This document shows, piece after piece, positions 24,544-36,818 of a DNA stretch of 64,000 nt (position 1 is its first letter; each line of letters begins with the position of its first letter). The DNA is from Paragordius varius (taxonomy: Eukaryota; Nematomorpha), in the NCBI GenBank assembly GCA_964247055.1, contig OZ176052.1, positions 5,394,001-5,458,000 on the forward strand, given 5' to 3'. The notes beneath the pieces are model-generated. The model searched no databases. It was not told the DNA's origin and worked only from the letters and a program-made list of their open reading frames with translations. Position numbers and translations under genes: made by a program.

Positions 24544-25948
24544 TGAACTGAAAAATATTTACAAGCTAAACAATACCAGTATAGTGTTTTTTTATTTAAA
24601 AGAATGTTTACATATACAGTAAAAATCGATATACAGACAAAATATAAAAAATTAGTTTTATTTTTTTATAGTAATAAAATGGTCCCAAATAAAGTTTCGT
24701 TTGGCCAAAAAGAGAAAAGGGACCACACACACAAAAGGTAAAGTCAGAAAAAATTATTTGTTTTGACATAATGTTAAATTTTGAATCCTATTAATTTTTG
24801 TTTAAATTAATAGGTGTTTGTGTGAAATATATAGAACTCCTTTTTTCAATAGAAAATTTAAATGAGTATATGTGATATATCAAAATACCAATAGCCTCTA
24901 ATAGCGACAAATGTTTAGAGAGTATATCTGGTATAAGCCAACTGTAACCACATGTAGCATTTTTTATACTGTTAAATTTTTATTGGATATTTTACCGTTA
25001 TAAAGCAATTAACATCCTTCAGGAGTGACCGAGAACTTTAATAAATTAATGGAACAATAACCTATGCTCAATTAAATGATGCGATTTTTAATCCCTTTTT
25101 GTTTTATTATTTACACTCACATCCATGATCAATAACTTAGAGGAATATTGATAATTTTTATAATAGAAATAAGTTAAATGTAATTTTTTGTATGGAAAAA
25201 ATAACTTTTTTTTTATAGTTTTGCGACAGTTTGTGCTTATAACCTGGCTAATGTGTAACGGGAATTCATTAAAACACTGCACAATTATTTGTAGTCAATT
25301 ACATACCAGTATACTAGCAAAAATTAAGAACTCATTTTTAATAATTTGGTATTTTCAGAACTATTGCCCTAGAAATATAATGTTTCTAGAATATCACTTT
25401 GTCAACCTATATAATATAGGAAGAGTTGACAAATAAAATTGTGAGTTGGAATGATTAAATAAAAAGTTGTTTTTTTGACCATTTGACTCATGAGATCTAT
25501 AGCATTTGATAATGATAAATTTTTCTATAATGTTTAGTGGTCCAAATTTTAGGTATTAATACACAAATCATATTATCCCTAATTTAATCGGCCCGCAAAA
25601 ATCTCGAATTATAAGAGAAAAATCGATTCTTCCTTTTTCTTAAGACAATCTAATATTTAAAAATATATTGATGTAAAGACAAATTTTTTATAAACAAATC
25701 TTTTGATTAACACATAAAAATGATAGAAAAATTGTACATTTTAAATTCCGATCAACGCTGACGCAAAAAAGACGGTTTTATTGAATAATTTTTGTTGTGT
25801 TTAATTATATTTTTGTTATATTTAACGTAATGGTCTAAAAAATTTATAAATAAAAATTATTGAATAAATCATTATTCCGCATTTAGAGAATTATCTAACT
25901 CTTAATATGACGTGATAACACCGTAAAACTAATTTCATTATTATTATC
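24544..25948. other. gene-poor AT-rich stretch
   Basis: Nothing recognised. The short reading frames on both strands overlap each other and show no protein-like composition. Confidence 0.45.
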
Positions 25949-26214
25949 CAGGGGTGTCTAACACAAATGGCTTCGTGGGCCGCATTTTTGACTTAAAATA
26001 TTCGACGGGCCTTTTGAAATATATATATGGGCATATATAGATAATTTATTAGATTTTAAACACAAGAATGTAAAATACAAACACAATATACAATTTTTTC
26101 TAATTCTTGCAAATTGGATAGACTTTTTTTGTAAAATTGTTCAAGAAAGATTTTGTGAGTATATTGTAATAATTTATGCACGTAAATTAGGTGGCCGCAT
26201 GTTACACACCCCTG
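25949..26214. mobile_element. hAT-type MITE
   Basis: The ends are CAGGGGTGTCTAACA with a nearby GGGCCGCAT at the left, and GGCCGCATGTTACACACCCCTG at the right as the inverted counterpart (given here only to show the CAGGGGTGTG-type terminus). CAGGGGTGT termini with an internal GGCCGC box are typical of hAT elements. The expected 8-bp target duplication is only approximate (TTATTATC against TTTTATCA). No transposase is present. Confidence 0.6.
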
Positions 26215-26559
26215 TTTTTATCAGCACAGATAGTTGAACGGTATACGGTAGTAACGTTGAAGCTATTTTAGGGATTTCCCGTCTAGCACACAATATTCGT
26301 AAAATAAAATCGACTAGATTCACTGACAATCAAAAGTTAATAACAGTACAATTAAAAAAAACCGAAATTAAAGATTAATATTTTTGATAAATATGATATT
26401 TTTTAATCCTTATTTTTTTTCCAATAACCTTAATTACGATTGAAAATAAAATAAGGAACAGATATATAATTCAAGGTTTAAAAATTATGGTCGCCTTATA
26501 AATAAAGATTATGACTTCGTTGGGCTATTTACATTCTTTAGTTTTAAAGGTGGTCTGCA

Positions 26560-27440
26560 TGGCTTTTCTCTAAAGGGTGCGATTGAGGTCATAATTGAAG
26601 TATTGAAGGAAATTAAATCTTATTTGATAAATTGTGGCCCAGTCTTCATAAAGTCGACCCCTACAGTTCTTTGTGGTTGCCCAAACGTATTAATAATGTC
26701 TTGTAGATAATCATCCTGGGGTGTCAATGTATATGCCCGCGAAACATAAGCGATTTGTCATTAAAACTTTTTTAATTTTGGGTATATTTAGTATTATGTA
26801 CGGATCAAAAATATTGTTATAATTATAAAGGGTGTGATTGTGTGTGCAAACAGGATTGCTAATATTTTATATTTTTGGTATTAGTGTCATGGGCTAGCAT
26901 TCCGAAGCGCCTATGTCAATACTGGTCTAATGATGGTACAGAAGATAATCCCTTTAGCTTGGAGTGATACGTTTATATTATATATTTTAATGATGTTTGT
27001 GAAATTCTATCTTTAATCGCTTCATTTACTCAACCGTTAGTTAATTGTTATGACCAAGATATTAAATTGTGATACTGTTTTTTACTCAAATTCACTGAGT
27101 AAGGAATGATCAGATGTGTTTACAGGAATAGCCGACCTGCATTTATTAAAACGATTAAATTCTAGAGAAGAACACTTTTGACCCATCTGTATCGTAAGGA
27201 TGGTTAATTTAACATCCAATAAACAGATGCTACAAGGGTATTTTACTTTTTTATATTACCATCATACATTTTGCTTATCTACATTCACTGTGTGATGCCA
27301 CAAGATTTGAATAAATCCTTCCAATTAATCATCTTGATTAGTTCCTGTTTATTGCACTAATGACTACATCATCCACAAAAAGGATCTCCCACGGGGACTA
27401 TCACTGATTTTTTTGGATTTTTCCATTATGAGCATGAAGA
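26560..27440 (-). mobile_element. decayed LINE fragment (same family as 12303-13905)
   Basis: Read on the minus strand, fragments in several frames follow the same order as the other copy: a catalytic-block remnant FVDDVVIS and LFKSCGIT (about 27300-27400), a Cys-finger remnant YPCSICLLDVKL (about 27230), the block KGIIFCTIIRPVLTYA (about 26930) and RGRLYEDWATI (about 26680). It is much more decayed than the copy in HINFP, so it is older or less constrained. Confidence 0.6.
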
Positions 27441-27955
27441 GTGATTGATGGGCTTGCATATTAGTCATTTGGTTTTTACGTTTTGTCTCTATAATTTCAA
27501 TTTTTACTTAAAAAATATTTATCACTGTGCCAATTGACAGACCTCAATTTTAGACACATCGATTAATTTTAATATAGAAAAACATTTTTTAAGCAGGCAA
27601 AGTAGTTTGAATTAAAATTATCTAATTTGCAAAACGAGTAAATCACGTGTATCAAGTTTTAAATCAATTTATTATTTACACGTATTTAATAAATATATAT
27701 TGCAATAACAATAATTTTATACATTCATACTCGATAATTTAATGCGAACAAAAGCATAAGATAATCATTTTATCATATATTCACAGAAATATAAAGATAG
27801 ACCCACTGCCCAAAGTAATGTAAAAATGGGTTCAATAATTATTACTTATTTTTTTCGTGAATAATATACCAAATTTTAAGGTTTTTGGGGGCAATATATT
27901 AATATTTAGTTTAAAAATGCCAAATTGCATATTAATAGAAATCATTATGAAATTT

Positions 27956-30900
27956 CTACAGATCTCGTTCTGTTATAGTTAATGCAACTTGTGGGTATAA
28001 ATTTAGTTCCTTTAATGTTGAATTGGGATTGAGCGTTGATATCTACAATCAAAAATAAATTATATGCATGCATTTTATAATGGTTGCTTATTTCACACTA
28101 TAGTAGAGCAATATGCAACACAGGAGTGTATGGAAAAAAGAAAGGAAATGATTGTTTATTCAACTTTTTGTTGTTTTTTCCATACACTACTGTGTCGGCC
28201 CAACTATATTGTGAAATAAGCAACCATTAAAATTCATATTGTATATAATGAATCTAAAATATAATTCATTTATTTAAAAAATTCATACATCGCAATTGGG
28301 CCAATATGTCATGAATTTGTAATCGGCTTTATCATACCCAAGGGACGTTATGTAATCCAACAAATTTTGAAGGGTATGCGTTGCTAAAAATCGTCTTTGG
28401 TAAACAACTGCGGCTCCCTTTTCCTTAAAAATACAGCAATTATAATATATAATTTTGTTAACTACAATTTTTAAAATATATACAGTAATATAAATAAAAA
28501 TCAAAAATAAAAGATATATATCATTTAACGTGAAACTATTGATTAGTATCATGACTATGTTCAAAATGAAATTTTAACCATTATATATGAAATATATATA
28601 ACTTCTCAAATAAAATTACTCAATTTTTATATAGAATAATGTATTCAACAAACTTTTTCTCCATCAGGTTTGTTCGATGGTGTTATGTTAGGAGCCCGAA
28701 TTTTTATAACTGATATTGGCTCATTACATGTTTTGGGTGGTTCGATCGGTAGGGTGTCAATAAGTGATTGCCTTATAGCCTAAATAAAAATTATTTAGTA
28801 TTTTTAATAAAAAAAACAATTTTTATCATATACAAAAAACAGAATAAAATCCTTTTTATTCATTTTGGTATCGTGTTATCTTAAGATTATTGTATATAAT
28901 CTCGAAAAAAGTAGTTTGTTCAAGATTAACAAAAAATTTAATTAAATAAAAATACACAAGTGAAGCGAAAATCCAATGTCTAAACACCCAAAAAAAGATA
29001 TCAACCAAATTTTGGTTTCCAACGTCGACATTTTTTTTATTTTATAATTAAAATTAATAATAAACATCACCAAAAATAAAAAAAATAATTCAAATTGTTG
29101 GCCATTAATAAAAAACAAAAGCTTTATAAAGTTATTATTTTATGTATATTATAAAAATAATAAAAAATTAAAAAATCTTATAAAACCTACCGATTTCAAA
29201 GCACCTTTTAGCGAAAAATGAAACTTAGCTTTACACTTTCAAAAATTTTTATTTAGAAACCACCCCCCCTTTAAAATTTAGTTTAAACTAGTTACAAGCA
29301 TCTCTACAAATAGCTGAAACTTGGTTCAGGCAATTATACGTTAGCTGCAAAGTAGCCTTAAGCGTTTACTAACACATCTTCGACAAATTAAATTTCAAAC
29401 CACTTCTAAATTCTCCCTATTGTCACCTCCCTGCGGTGTTGGCTAGGGGATTAAAATGCGCTATTTAAAAAGGCCAGTTTTTTAATGATGTGTAAAATCA
29501 TTAGTTGTACACATGGGCATGTGTTACGTAAAAAATCGCTTCAATTAACCATGAAGTATGTATATCATGAATGATGTGAATTAATTCGTGAGAATAAAAC
29601 TTCGAACCCGAAGTATCCTGATTTTCACATAAATTCCCAATAAATGATAATATAAAAAAATAATGAGTAGAACAACCAACCTACCTCTTTTTCTTTTAGT
29701 TTGTATTCGTTTTCGGCATGCTTGATTTGTTGTTCAAGTTGTTCTTGTTCAAATTCTCTTTCTTTAGCGACTTTTTTGGCTTTATCAGCTTTGAGGGATA
29801 GGCGATAAGCTTCGTCCTGTTCTCTTTTAATGTTTTCACGCATATCCCTTTCCATCTATCAAAACGTAAATGATATTTTGGTTTCAAATACAGTGGTTTG
29901 GGAACATATTATGTGAAGGTGAAAATAGCCAAAATAGGTGATATATTATATTAAAAATATAATATAGATTTTTTTAAAGACTAATATTATATTACGTTTA
30001 CAAAACGTCCGCCCATCAACTAATTAGTTTATATTAATTATCATGCATTTTTTGTTATTTAAGGCTTAGTTTTTCAGCTACAATTGTACAAGGTTGGACA
30101 TATTTACAAACCAAGTAAAACTTTAATATTATTCAATTATGTTTTAAATTATCCAATATTATTGAATAATAAGGAATATCTATCATATAAAAACTTAAAA
30201 TGGTTTGTAAAGCCCTAATGCAGATAAAAGGCTACGTTTTTTTCGCGACAACAGTGGACATTTAAGACTATTAGAATTTAATCGGAAAATTAATAATTTT
30301 AAACCTCTTCCTGTAGGGCTGTTTCTTGGTAATGCTTAAACACATCTTCAGAGTGGATCAACATGGTCATTAAATCTTGAATTGAATTATTCCCTAAAAA
30401 TTTATGAATGTTTAAATTTATATTATTTACATAATTAAATATTTGATTTTGATTTCCAAATATAATTAAAATTATCAAAAACACTTAGTAATGAATAAAA
30501 GTTAAGCAAGAAATTCCTATGAAATGCAAATTTATTAAGGATTTAATGTTGAAAAAGCTATATAAATAAAGTAAAATACCTTTAAATATATTTAACATCT
30601 CATATTGTCCACGACACTTTTGAAAAATAATCAATGTGGGATATTCATTTAATTTTAGGTTCCTTATGGTATTCTCAAATGTTTTACCAAATTTCGAGCT
30701 TGCCATTTGTAAAAACCTATATAGTCAATAAAAAAATAATAAATTAGTCAACTATGTGATAATAATTTGTAAAATGAATCCAAATTTTTTTATCGATATT
30801 TCAGTCAATCATTTATAATTATATTTATAGCGTTATGATTTATATTGAAAAATAGTTTCTCATTAAACATTAATGATAATAAAATCAACTATGCTGTAAC

Positions 30901-33900
30901 AAAAATAATTTGACTAATCAAATTTTTATATTTTCTCAAAAAAATATTTTTTTAATTACAAATCTCGATTGCTTTCATGGGTCATGTCCCAAGGCCAAAC
31001 AATAAAATGGTTATCCAAATAATTGATTAACATTTCTGAGGTAAGGTTGATTGAACAAAAGATGTTGGCTAAAATGCTATTATCATGATGCAAATAGATG
31101 AGCAATAATTTTCTCTAAAACAAAAAAATATAATAAATAATTAAAAATTAAATATCGATATGGTATTTTATTATCAATAATAATATATAGGTCTTTAAAT
31201 GTTATTTAAAATAAATATTAATTAATATCCAACTAAAGATCGTCAAAAATCGTTAATTTAGTGATGTTATTATAAATATTATCGTAATATTTGAAGTGAA
31301 AAAAGGCTAATGTTGTGTACAATTATTTATTTGATAGATGTATAATTTTTTAACGATGTACGACTTCTTATTAAAAACATAATAATATTTATTTTGAATC
31401 GAATCAACAACTATTAAAGGGTAGGTTTTCATTTTTATAGGCAAACACCAAATTTTTAATGTAAATTTCACTATAAAATTATATGGAAAACAAAATATTA
31501 CAAAAAAATAATTTTACGATTAAAACGTTACCTCTAGGATTGGTAAATTACAAGATTGATCTAAGGCAGCTTTTAATGTACCGACAAAAAATTTTGGATG
31601 TATTTTTCCATATCTATTGTAATAAAACATTTAATTAATTAAATCATAAATATTGAAGATTAAAATGCGTTAAGAAGTTTATGGTTTTTATTAATAATTT
31701 ATTTTAAATAGAAAAATTCTGATTCCGGAGCACGTATTTAAAAAACTTCATAAGTATATCAAAAAATTGGTCAAAAAAATAAAACTATTTTATTAATAAA
31801 GGGGCAAATTATAGTCCAATTTCGTTATTAAACAATAAACTACAGTGGCAAGGCTTATTAAACGTTATAACCGGATGTGTAAAAAATATTTTAGCAACTT
31901 CACGGAGTCGGATATATTGCAAATTTAATTTAAATATAAATTTATCTAATTAGCTTAAAATTACAATAATTGTGAATAATTATCAAATTATTATATATAT
32001 TATATATACTTAAATTTAGTGTATTAATAAAAATTTTAAAAATTATATTGTAAAAAATTTCTTTATTCAAATTAAAATTGTATTATTACATATAAACAAA
32101 ACATGAATACATTAGGTGATTTATAAAATATAATCAAATTTGCAAAGAACCGATAGAAATAAGTTTGGTTAATGCTATAGAAATATATTTGCCGCATAGT
32201 CAATAAAATAAAACACGAATTATATAAATATATTCATACCTTTTCTCATATTGCGAGATAAAATGTTCATGTCCTTCTTTAATATCATTTGTATGTGGTA
32301 AAACTAAGAATATTTATAACAATAATAAAACAATTTAACTATGTAAATTTAATCTTTTAAATTCTGTAATAAATTTATCTTTTAAAAAATAAAATAGCAA
32401 ACCCTATGTAGAGATAAAAGCCCATAAAAAACTCTCTTAAAATCAGTTTTAAAAAATATTTTTTCTCCCATATATATATCAAAATTGTAAAAAAAGGGGA
32501 AATGCAAACTTAATGGGGTATGACTAGTTTGTGGCGTGTAACCAAATGTCGAATTATTAAAACTATCGTCGTGCATTGAGGTGTCCTCATACAAACATTC
32601 AATGTCAGAGGTATGATCCTCTTCGCTTGTGGAAGAAATATTAAGTGGTTTTGCTGCATTTTTAGCTTTTGCAATCTCAGGTATACTTGATTTACTTGGG
32701 ATGTTCTTATCTGAATCCGAAATACAGATGATTAATTGGATAAATTAATGAGCTGTCTATCCGAAAAGTATTTTTAATTTTATGACAAAGTGGTGATAAA
32801 ATAAATAATTTTTTAAAGGATTTAAATTAAGTTAGTACGGAGGGATAAGCTATTAATAAAAGTAAAATAGGGATTAGATTTTTTGAATAAAGGTAATTAT
32901 AGCCATATATTCATCATTTAGCCATTTTGCAATAATATAATTTTTTCGAAAAAAAATAAAAACAAATTTTTTTAATTATAATATAAACATGGTTTTGAAT
33001 GATAATGAACGACCAAAATATATAGTATATGATTACTATATGGTAAAAAGTATAAAAACCAAGTTTAAAAATAAATGTTCAATCATACATACCCAAATTT
33101 CGAATATTATTAGAGAAAGCGTTTTTGTTAGTTATATCATTATCCAAAACATTATTTTTGGTTTTATTGTTATGTGTATGTTTGGTATCATTTGAGAATG
33201 ATAATATATCATTGTTATTCCGTTTGGAAGAACAACAAGAAGAAGAAAAAGTTGGAATCGGAGAATTTAATCTCAAAGCAGGCGGTAGAATATCGCTGCT
33301 ATCCAAAAAATCGCCGTCCTCGCCATCATCATCCGAAATTATTACATTTTTGCTTTTAGTAGACACTAATAGAACATAATAAATTGTAAAAAAAATTTAG
33401 TGGAAAAATCTTTTTAAAACAATAATAAAAAGGTCCAATAAAAAAATGAAATGTAAAAAAGAGAAAAATTTTATAAGATGCATAGTCGGAACTGTGAAAC
33501 AATAAAAACTGAAATTACTAACTTTTTAAAAATCGTTATGGAACGAAAAACGGTTTATTTATTTTTTTAATTTTTAACACAGGGTAAAGAGGTTATTTTT
33601 ATTATCCTATTCTATGTATTAAGTGTATTTACGGCTTCAATATTGTTATATATATATGAATCTTAAGATCCATTTAACTATTTATTTATATTGTTTTAAA
33701 TAAGCATGGAAATGACGGGTATATATATATTAAAATAAAACAAAGGTAATTGAACCAATCAATTATTTTGATACTCTTAAAATCAACAACAAAAATTATA
33801 TAAAATTTAACATTTCCATAAATTTCAGTGCATTAAATTTAAATTCATATATAGGCAAAAACATCAGACCCCATTTAAGGTACATAACTAGGGAAAATTA

Positions 33901-35614
33901 TGGATAATAATAATTAACCATGCGTTGATGGTAAAAAGGAAGGAGAATCATCATACAAAAGATCCATCCTACTTCCATTGTCCAGATTTTCAACCTTCGC
34001 AATAATTGATAAAATTATTTAAATTTTATTTAAATTGCCATCTATTCAATTTTAAAATTTAGATATGTGATAAGAAGTATATAAAAGTATGAAAAATTAT
34101 ATCATTTTTGGCTTTTTCATTAAATCAGGTTAATTATTTTGATAAGTTTTTTATACTATTATGAAAATTAGATAAAATATTATGGTGTATTAGATATAAT
34201 TTTATTTTTATTTTACCCAATAAGTTTAATTACTTTTTTCTGGGTAACCTCCAATTCATTAATGTGATCAAAACCGAGCTCCTTTATTTTATTTGATTCC
34301 TAAATAGATTGAAAATGAATTATTTAAAATAAGTTATAGGGTATCAAATTATTTGAAAGATATCGAAAGAAATAAGATTTTAACTTGTATAATAATTACC
34401 CGACAAATTTCATTCTCAAATCCAATCCATGATTGTAGATATGAGGGTATATTTGTTACATTTGATATAAGATCTTTGAGCTATATATATTTTAACCATA
34501 TAATAATTATGATGGAAAATTTTGTCAAAATATTATCAATAAAACTATTTAATTTCTTCATTAAAAGTGGCATATAAACGGAATATCCGTAAAAATGTAC
34601 ACAGGCCCCTGGTTTAATTATTAATTTATTTTATAATAATGAATACAGATTTAATATGATATAAAAGAATTTGTTATCATATATATATATATATATATAT
34701 TGATTGATAAGATTAAGGGCCAAAATATATGTGTAAATAAATATTTTTAACATGTGTTAAAATAAAGTTTTGAGTGGTTAAATTTTCTAATTTAAACAAA
34801 CATTAATTATTAAACAGACGTATAAGGGTTAATTTTTAACAATTCCAATTATCCGCTTAAAAATGTAACTTTTATTAGCCAAGGTTTATATTTCAGATTT
34901 TACGAAAATTTAGTTTTATTTTATAGATCATACCTGTTTAACTGTTAAATCTGACGTTATTTCAATTGTGTGAATCTTGTCAGTCCTTTTGTCAATAATG
35001 TTTAATAATCTATAACACATCAGAAAAATTATAAAACCTTTTAGGATTTGAATTTATTTTCAATTTTAGATAATTATCATCTGGCAAAGATAAGGATGAT
35101 AGAGTTGTCTAAAAGTTAAAAATATTTTTGAACGTAATCATAGATCTTAACATCGTTCGTCCAACCAGAAAGTTCGATTTCATCCATGTTCACTTTAAAT
35201 CTATCACTTATATATTGTTTGAGTTTATCTGAAATATAATAAAAAGTACATTACCAATTTTTTGAGATTCAAGTACTTTTATTAACGAAACTTTTCCATT
35301 GTAATTAATATGAAAATTTATTATGCGGGGTTTATTTATAGAATTACTGTCCAGACTAGGGTGATTCTACAGTAATATATCAATTAATACTTGAAGACTA
35401 GTGTCATCAATTTCAATATCGTCAACTTTGTTAAATGCGTCATTTACAGATTTCTACAATAATTAAAACATGAAATTAACTATAAGATCCCAATCATTCT
35501 TTTCGAGATATCGAATAGCTTCATCGAAATCTTCTATCCCAGTACAAACCTTTGACCATTTATATAAAGACAAACCTGAAAATCTACCAAAATTGCATCT
35601 TTGTCTGAATTCAT
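27956..35614 (-). CDS. FAF1: FAS-associated factor 1 (ubiquitin and p97 adaptor)
   Basis: Twenty-one exons keep phase: 35614-35576, 35549-35481, 35453-35391, 35366-35255, 35228-35134, 35108-35038, 35009-34934, 34480-34400, 34299-34234, 33994-33919, 33365-33093, 32710-32510, 32303-32240, 31613-31532, 31114-30960, 30716-30580, 30393-30305, 29855-29685, 28779-28654, 28423-28289, 28042-27956; 755 aa (human 650). Domains in order: UBA (aa 1-36, VCTGIEDFDEAIRYLEKNDW), two ubiquitin-like domains (about aa 75-145 and 150-225), an acidic linker (ISDDDGEDGDF), the UAS thioredoxin-like domain (KIHPKFFVGTLKAA, RKLLLIYLHHDNS), a coiled coil (ENIKREQDEAYRLSLKAD) and a C-terminal UBX. The UBX loop reads YWPNCD where human FAF1 has FPRRD. 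The first six introns are 26, 27, 24, 26, 25 and 28 nt. The exon 12 donor (32510) is the least certain junction. Confidence 0.95.
28076..28232. mobile_element. palindromic MITE in the last FAF1 intron (full copy)
   Basis: ATAATGGTTGCTTATTTCAC at the left and its complement at the right form arms of about 65 nt, separated by about 25 nt. A related copy sits in PLCB4 intron 20 and half a copy at 5608-5695. It lies wholly inside the 246-nt intron between FAF1 exons 20 and 21 and does not touch the splice sites. Confidence 0.8.
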
Positions 35615-35705
35615 CCTCGTAACTTTGGCTTTTAAAACGACTGTTATTATGTTATGATACAATTACCGAATGTTGCTTAAATCGTAAAAGAACTTACATT
35701 TCCCA
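35615..35705. promoter_or_regulatory. 91-bp divergent interval between FAF1 and the small membrane-protein gene
   Basis: The FAF1 ATG (minus, 35614) and the ATG of the plus-strand gene at 35706 face away from each other with 91 bp between them. Both promoters and 5' leaders must lie here or overlap the other gene, so a shared bidirectional promoter is the simplest reading. No TATA box or other known motif stands out. Transcription start sites are unknown. Confidence 0.5.
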
Positions 35706-36035
35706 ATGTTGCATACAAGCTATAATAATGTGCTTAAAAAGGTGGATGAGCTCATGTCTACCCGCAGACTGTTTCCAGGAATCGTCGTGACATTGGGATT
35801 TTGGGGATTGTATTGGATTTATAATGGCTACGTAATTTTAATCAATATTTTTACCATATAGTATATCTATAAAGATACGCATCCATACATATATGTGAAA
35901 GAAATGGGACAAGATGGAAAAATGAAAACCAAAAAACTTACTGGTCTCATGTATCAAAAAATGCCACCAGAGGATATAGATTACAGTCAACAGTTTTATT
36001 CATTCGATGCCATTGATCATCGTAATAAACAATGA
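35706..36035 (+). CDS. small single-pass membrane protein, unrecognised
   Basis: Exons 35706-35831 and 35862-36035 join in phase 0 across a 30-nt gt-ag intron to give 99 aa. A hydrophobic segment at aa 23-44 (LFPGIVVTLGFWGLYWIYNG) looks like one membrane span, preceded by basic residues (STRRL) and followed by a charged tail (KEMGQDGKMKTKKLTGLMYQ) ending DAIDHRNKQ. Composition is clearly less AT-rich than the flanks, and the frame stays open on both sides of the intron, which supports a real gene. The size and single span would suit a small mitochondrial or ER membrane protein, but I do not recognise the family. Translation could also start at M17. The gene is head to head with FAF1. Confidence 0.7.
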
Positions 36036-36726
36036 AATTAGATAAAAATATAATTATAGCTTGAAATCATAATTAAATTAATAATACCTATATTTATATT
36101 TTTTTGGATAAATTGTCAAAATGTTTGGTTTATCAGAGCTGTGACTCAAAATTTTCGTTCTTGCTACCTCTTGTATTTTGTTACTACGCTTCCTAAAGGT
36201 TTTACCCACTTTTAATTACCTATTTTAAATTTATATTAACTAAAGTAAACTTTTATAAAAATAGCTTCATATTATTAACTTAAACAGTTTTGGCTCCGAT
36301 CCCTCCAATTAATTTATTTTACAAATTAAGAGAGCGCATAAAAAATTAATTAATTAGACAAAATTTTAAAAAACTTTTTTTAGTCGAATTGTAAATTTTG
36401 TATGCTAAAATATCAAGTTTTAATTATTAGGTTTTATGTTGAGCATACGCAAAAGGTTGAATATGTATTTTTGGATTTTGTTTACGCTGAAGTTTTATTG
36501 TATTAATATTGGGATTATGATTCAGTAAAACTTGAATGAGATTTGTGAATTTACGATTACTACAAGTAATTTTTGTCGAACGTAAAAAATAAAATTATAT
36601 ATAAAAATTTTTAATGAGATAAAATAAAAAAACATGTGTGTAAAGTTATTAAGAAAAAGTTTGTAATGTTATGTATATTGTTAAGATCTTTCTTTCTATT
36701 CATTATATTTTGTTCTTTGTGTATAT

Positions 36727-36818
36727 AAAAATTCCCTTTTAATATTCTTTATGTACTATTTTCTTCTTTATTAAAAATTCCCTTTTAATATTCTTTATGT
36801 ACTATTTTCTTCTTTATC
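36727..36818. repeat. tandem duplication of a 46-bp unit
   Basis: AAAAATTCCCTTTTAATATT and the following 26 bases occur twice head to tail without differences, indicating a recent duplication. Confidence 0.9.

Noticed and set aside
24164-24551. reading frames on both strands
   Set aside because: They fall in the inverted repeats of two adjacent MITEs.
35550-35575. reading FAF1 exon 1 through the 26-nt intron as coding sequence
   Set aside because: 26 nt shifts the frame. Its removal joins DFQ to VCTGIED exactly as in human FAF1.
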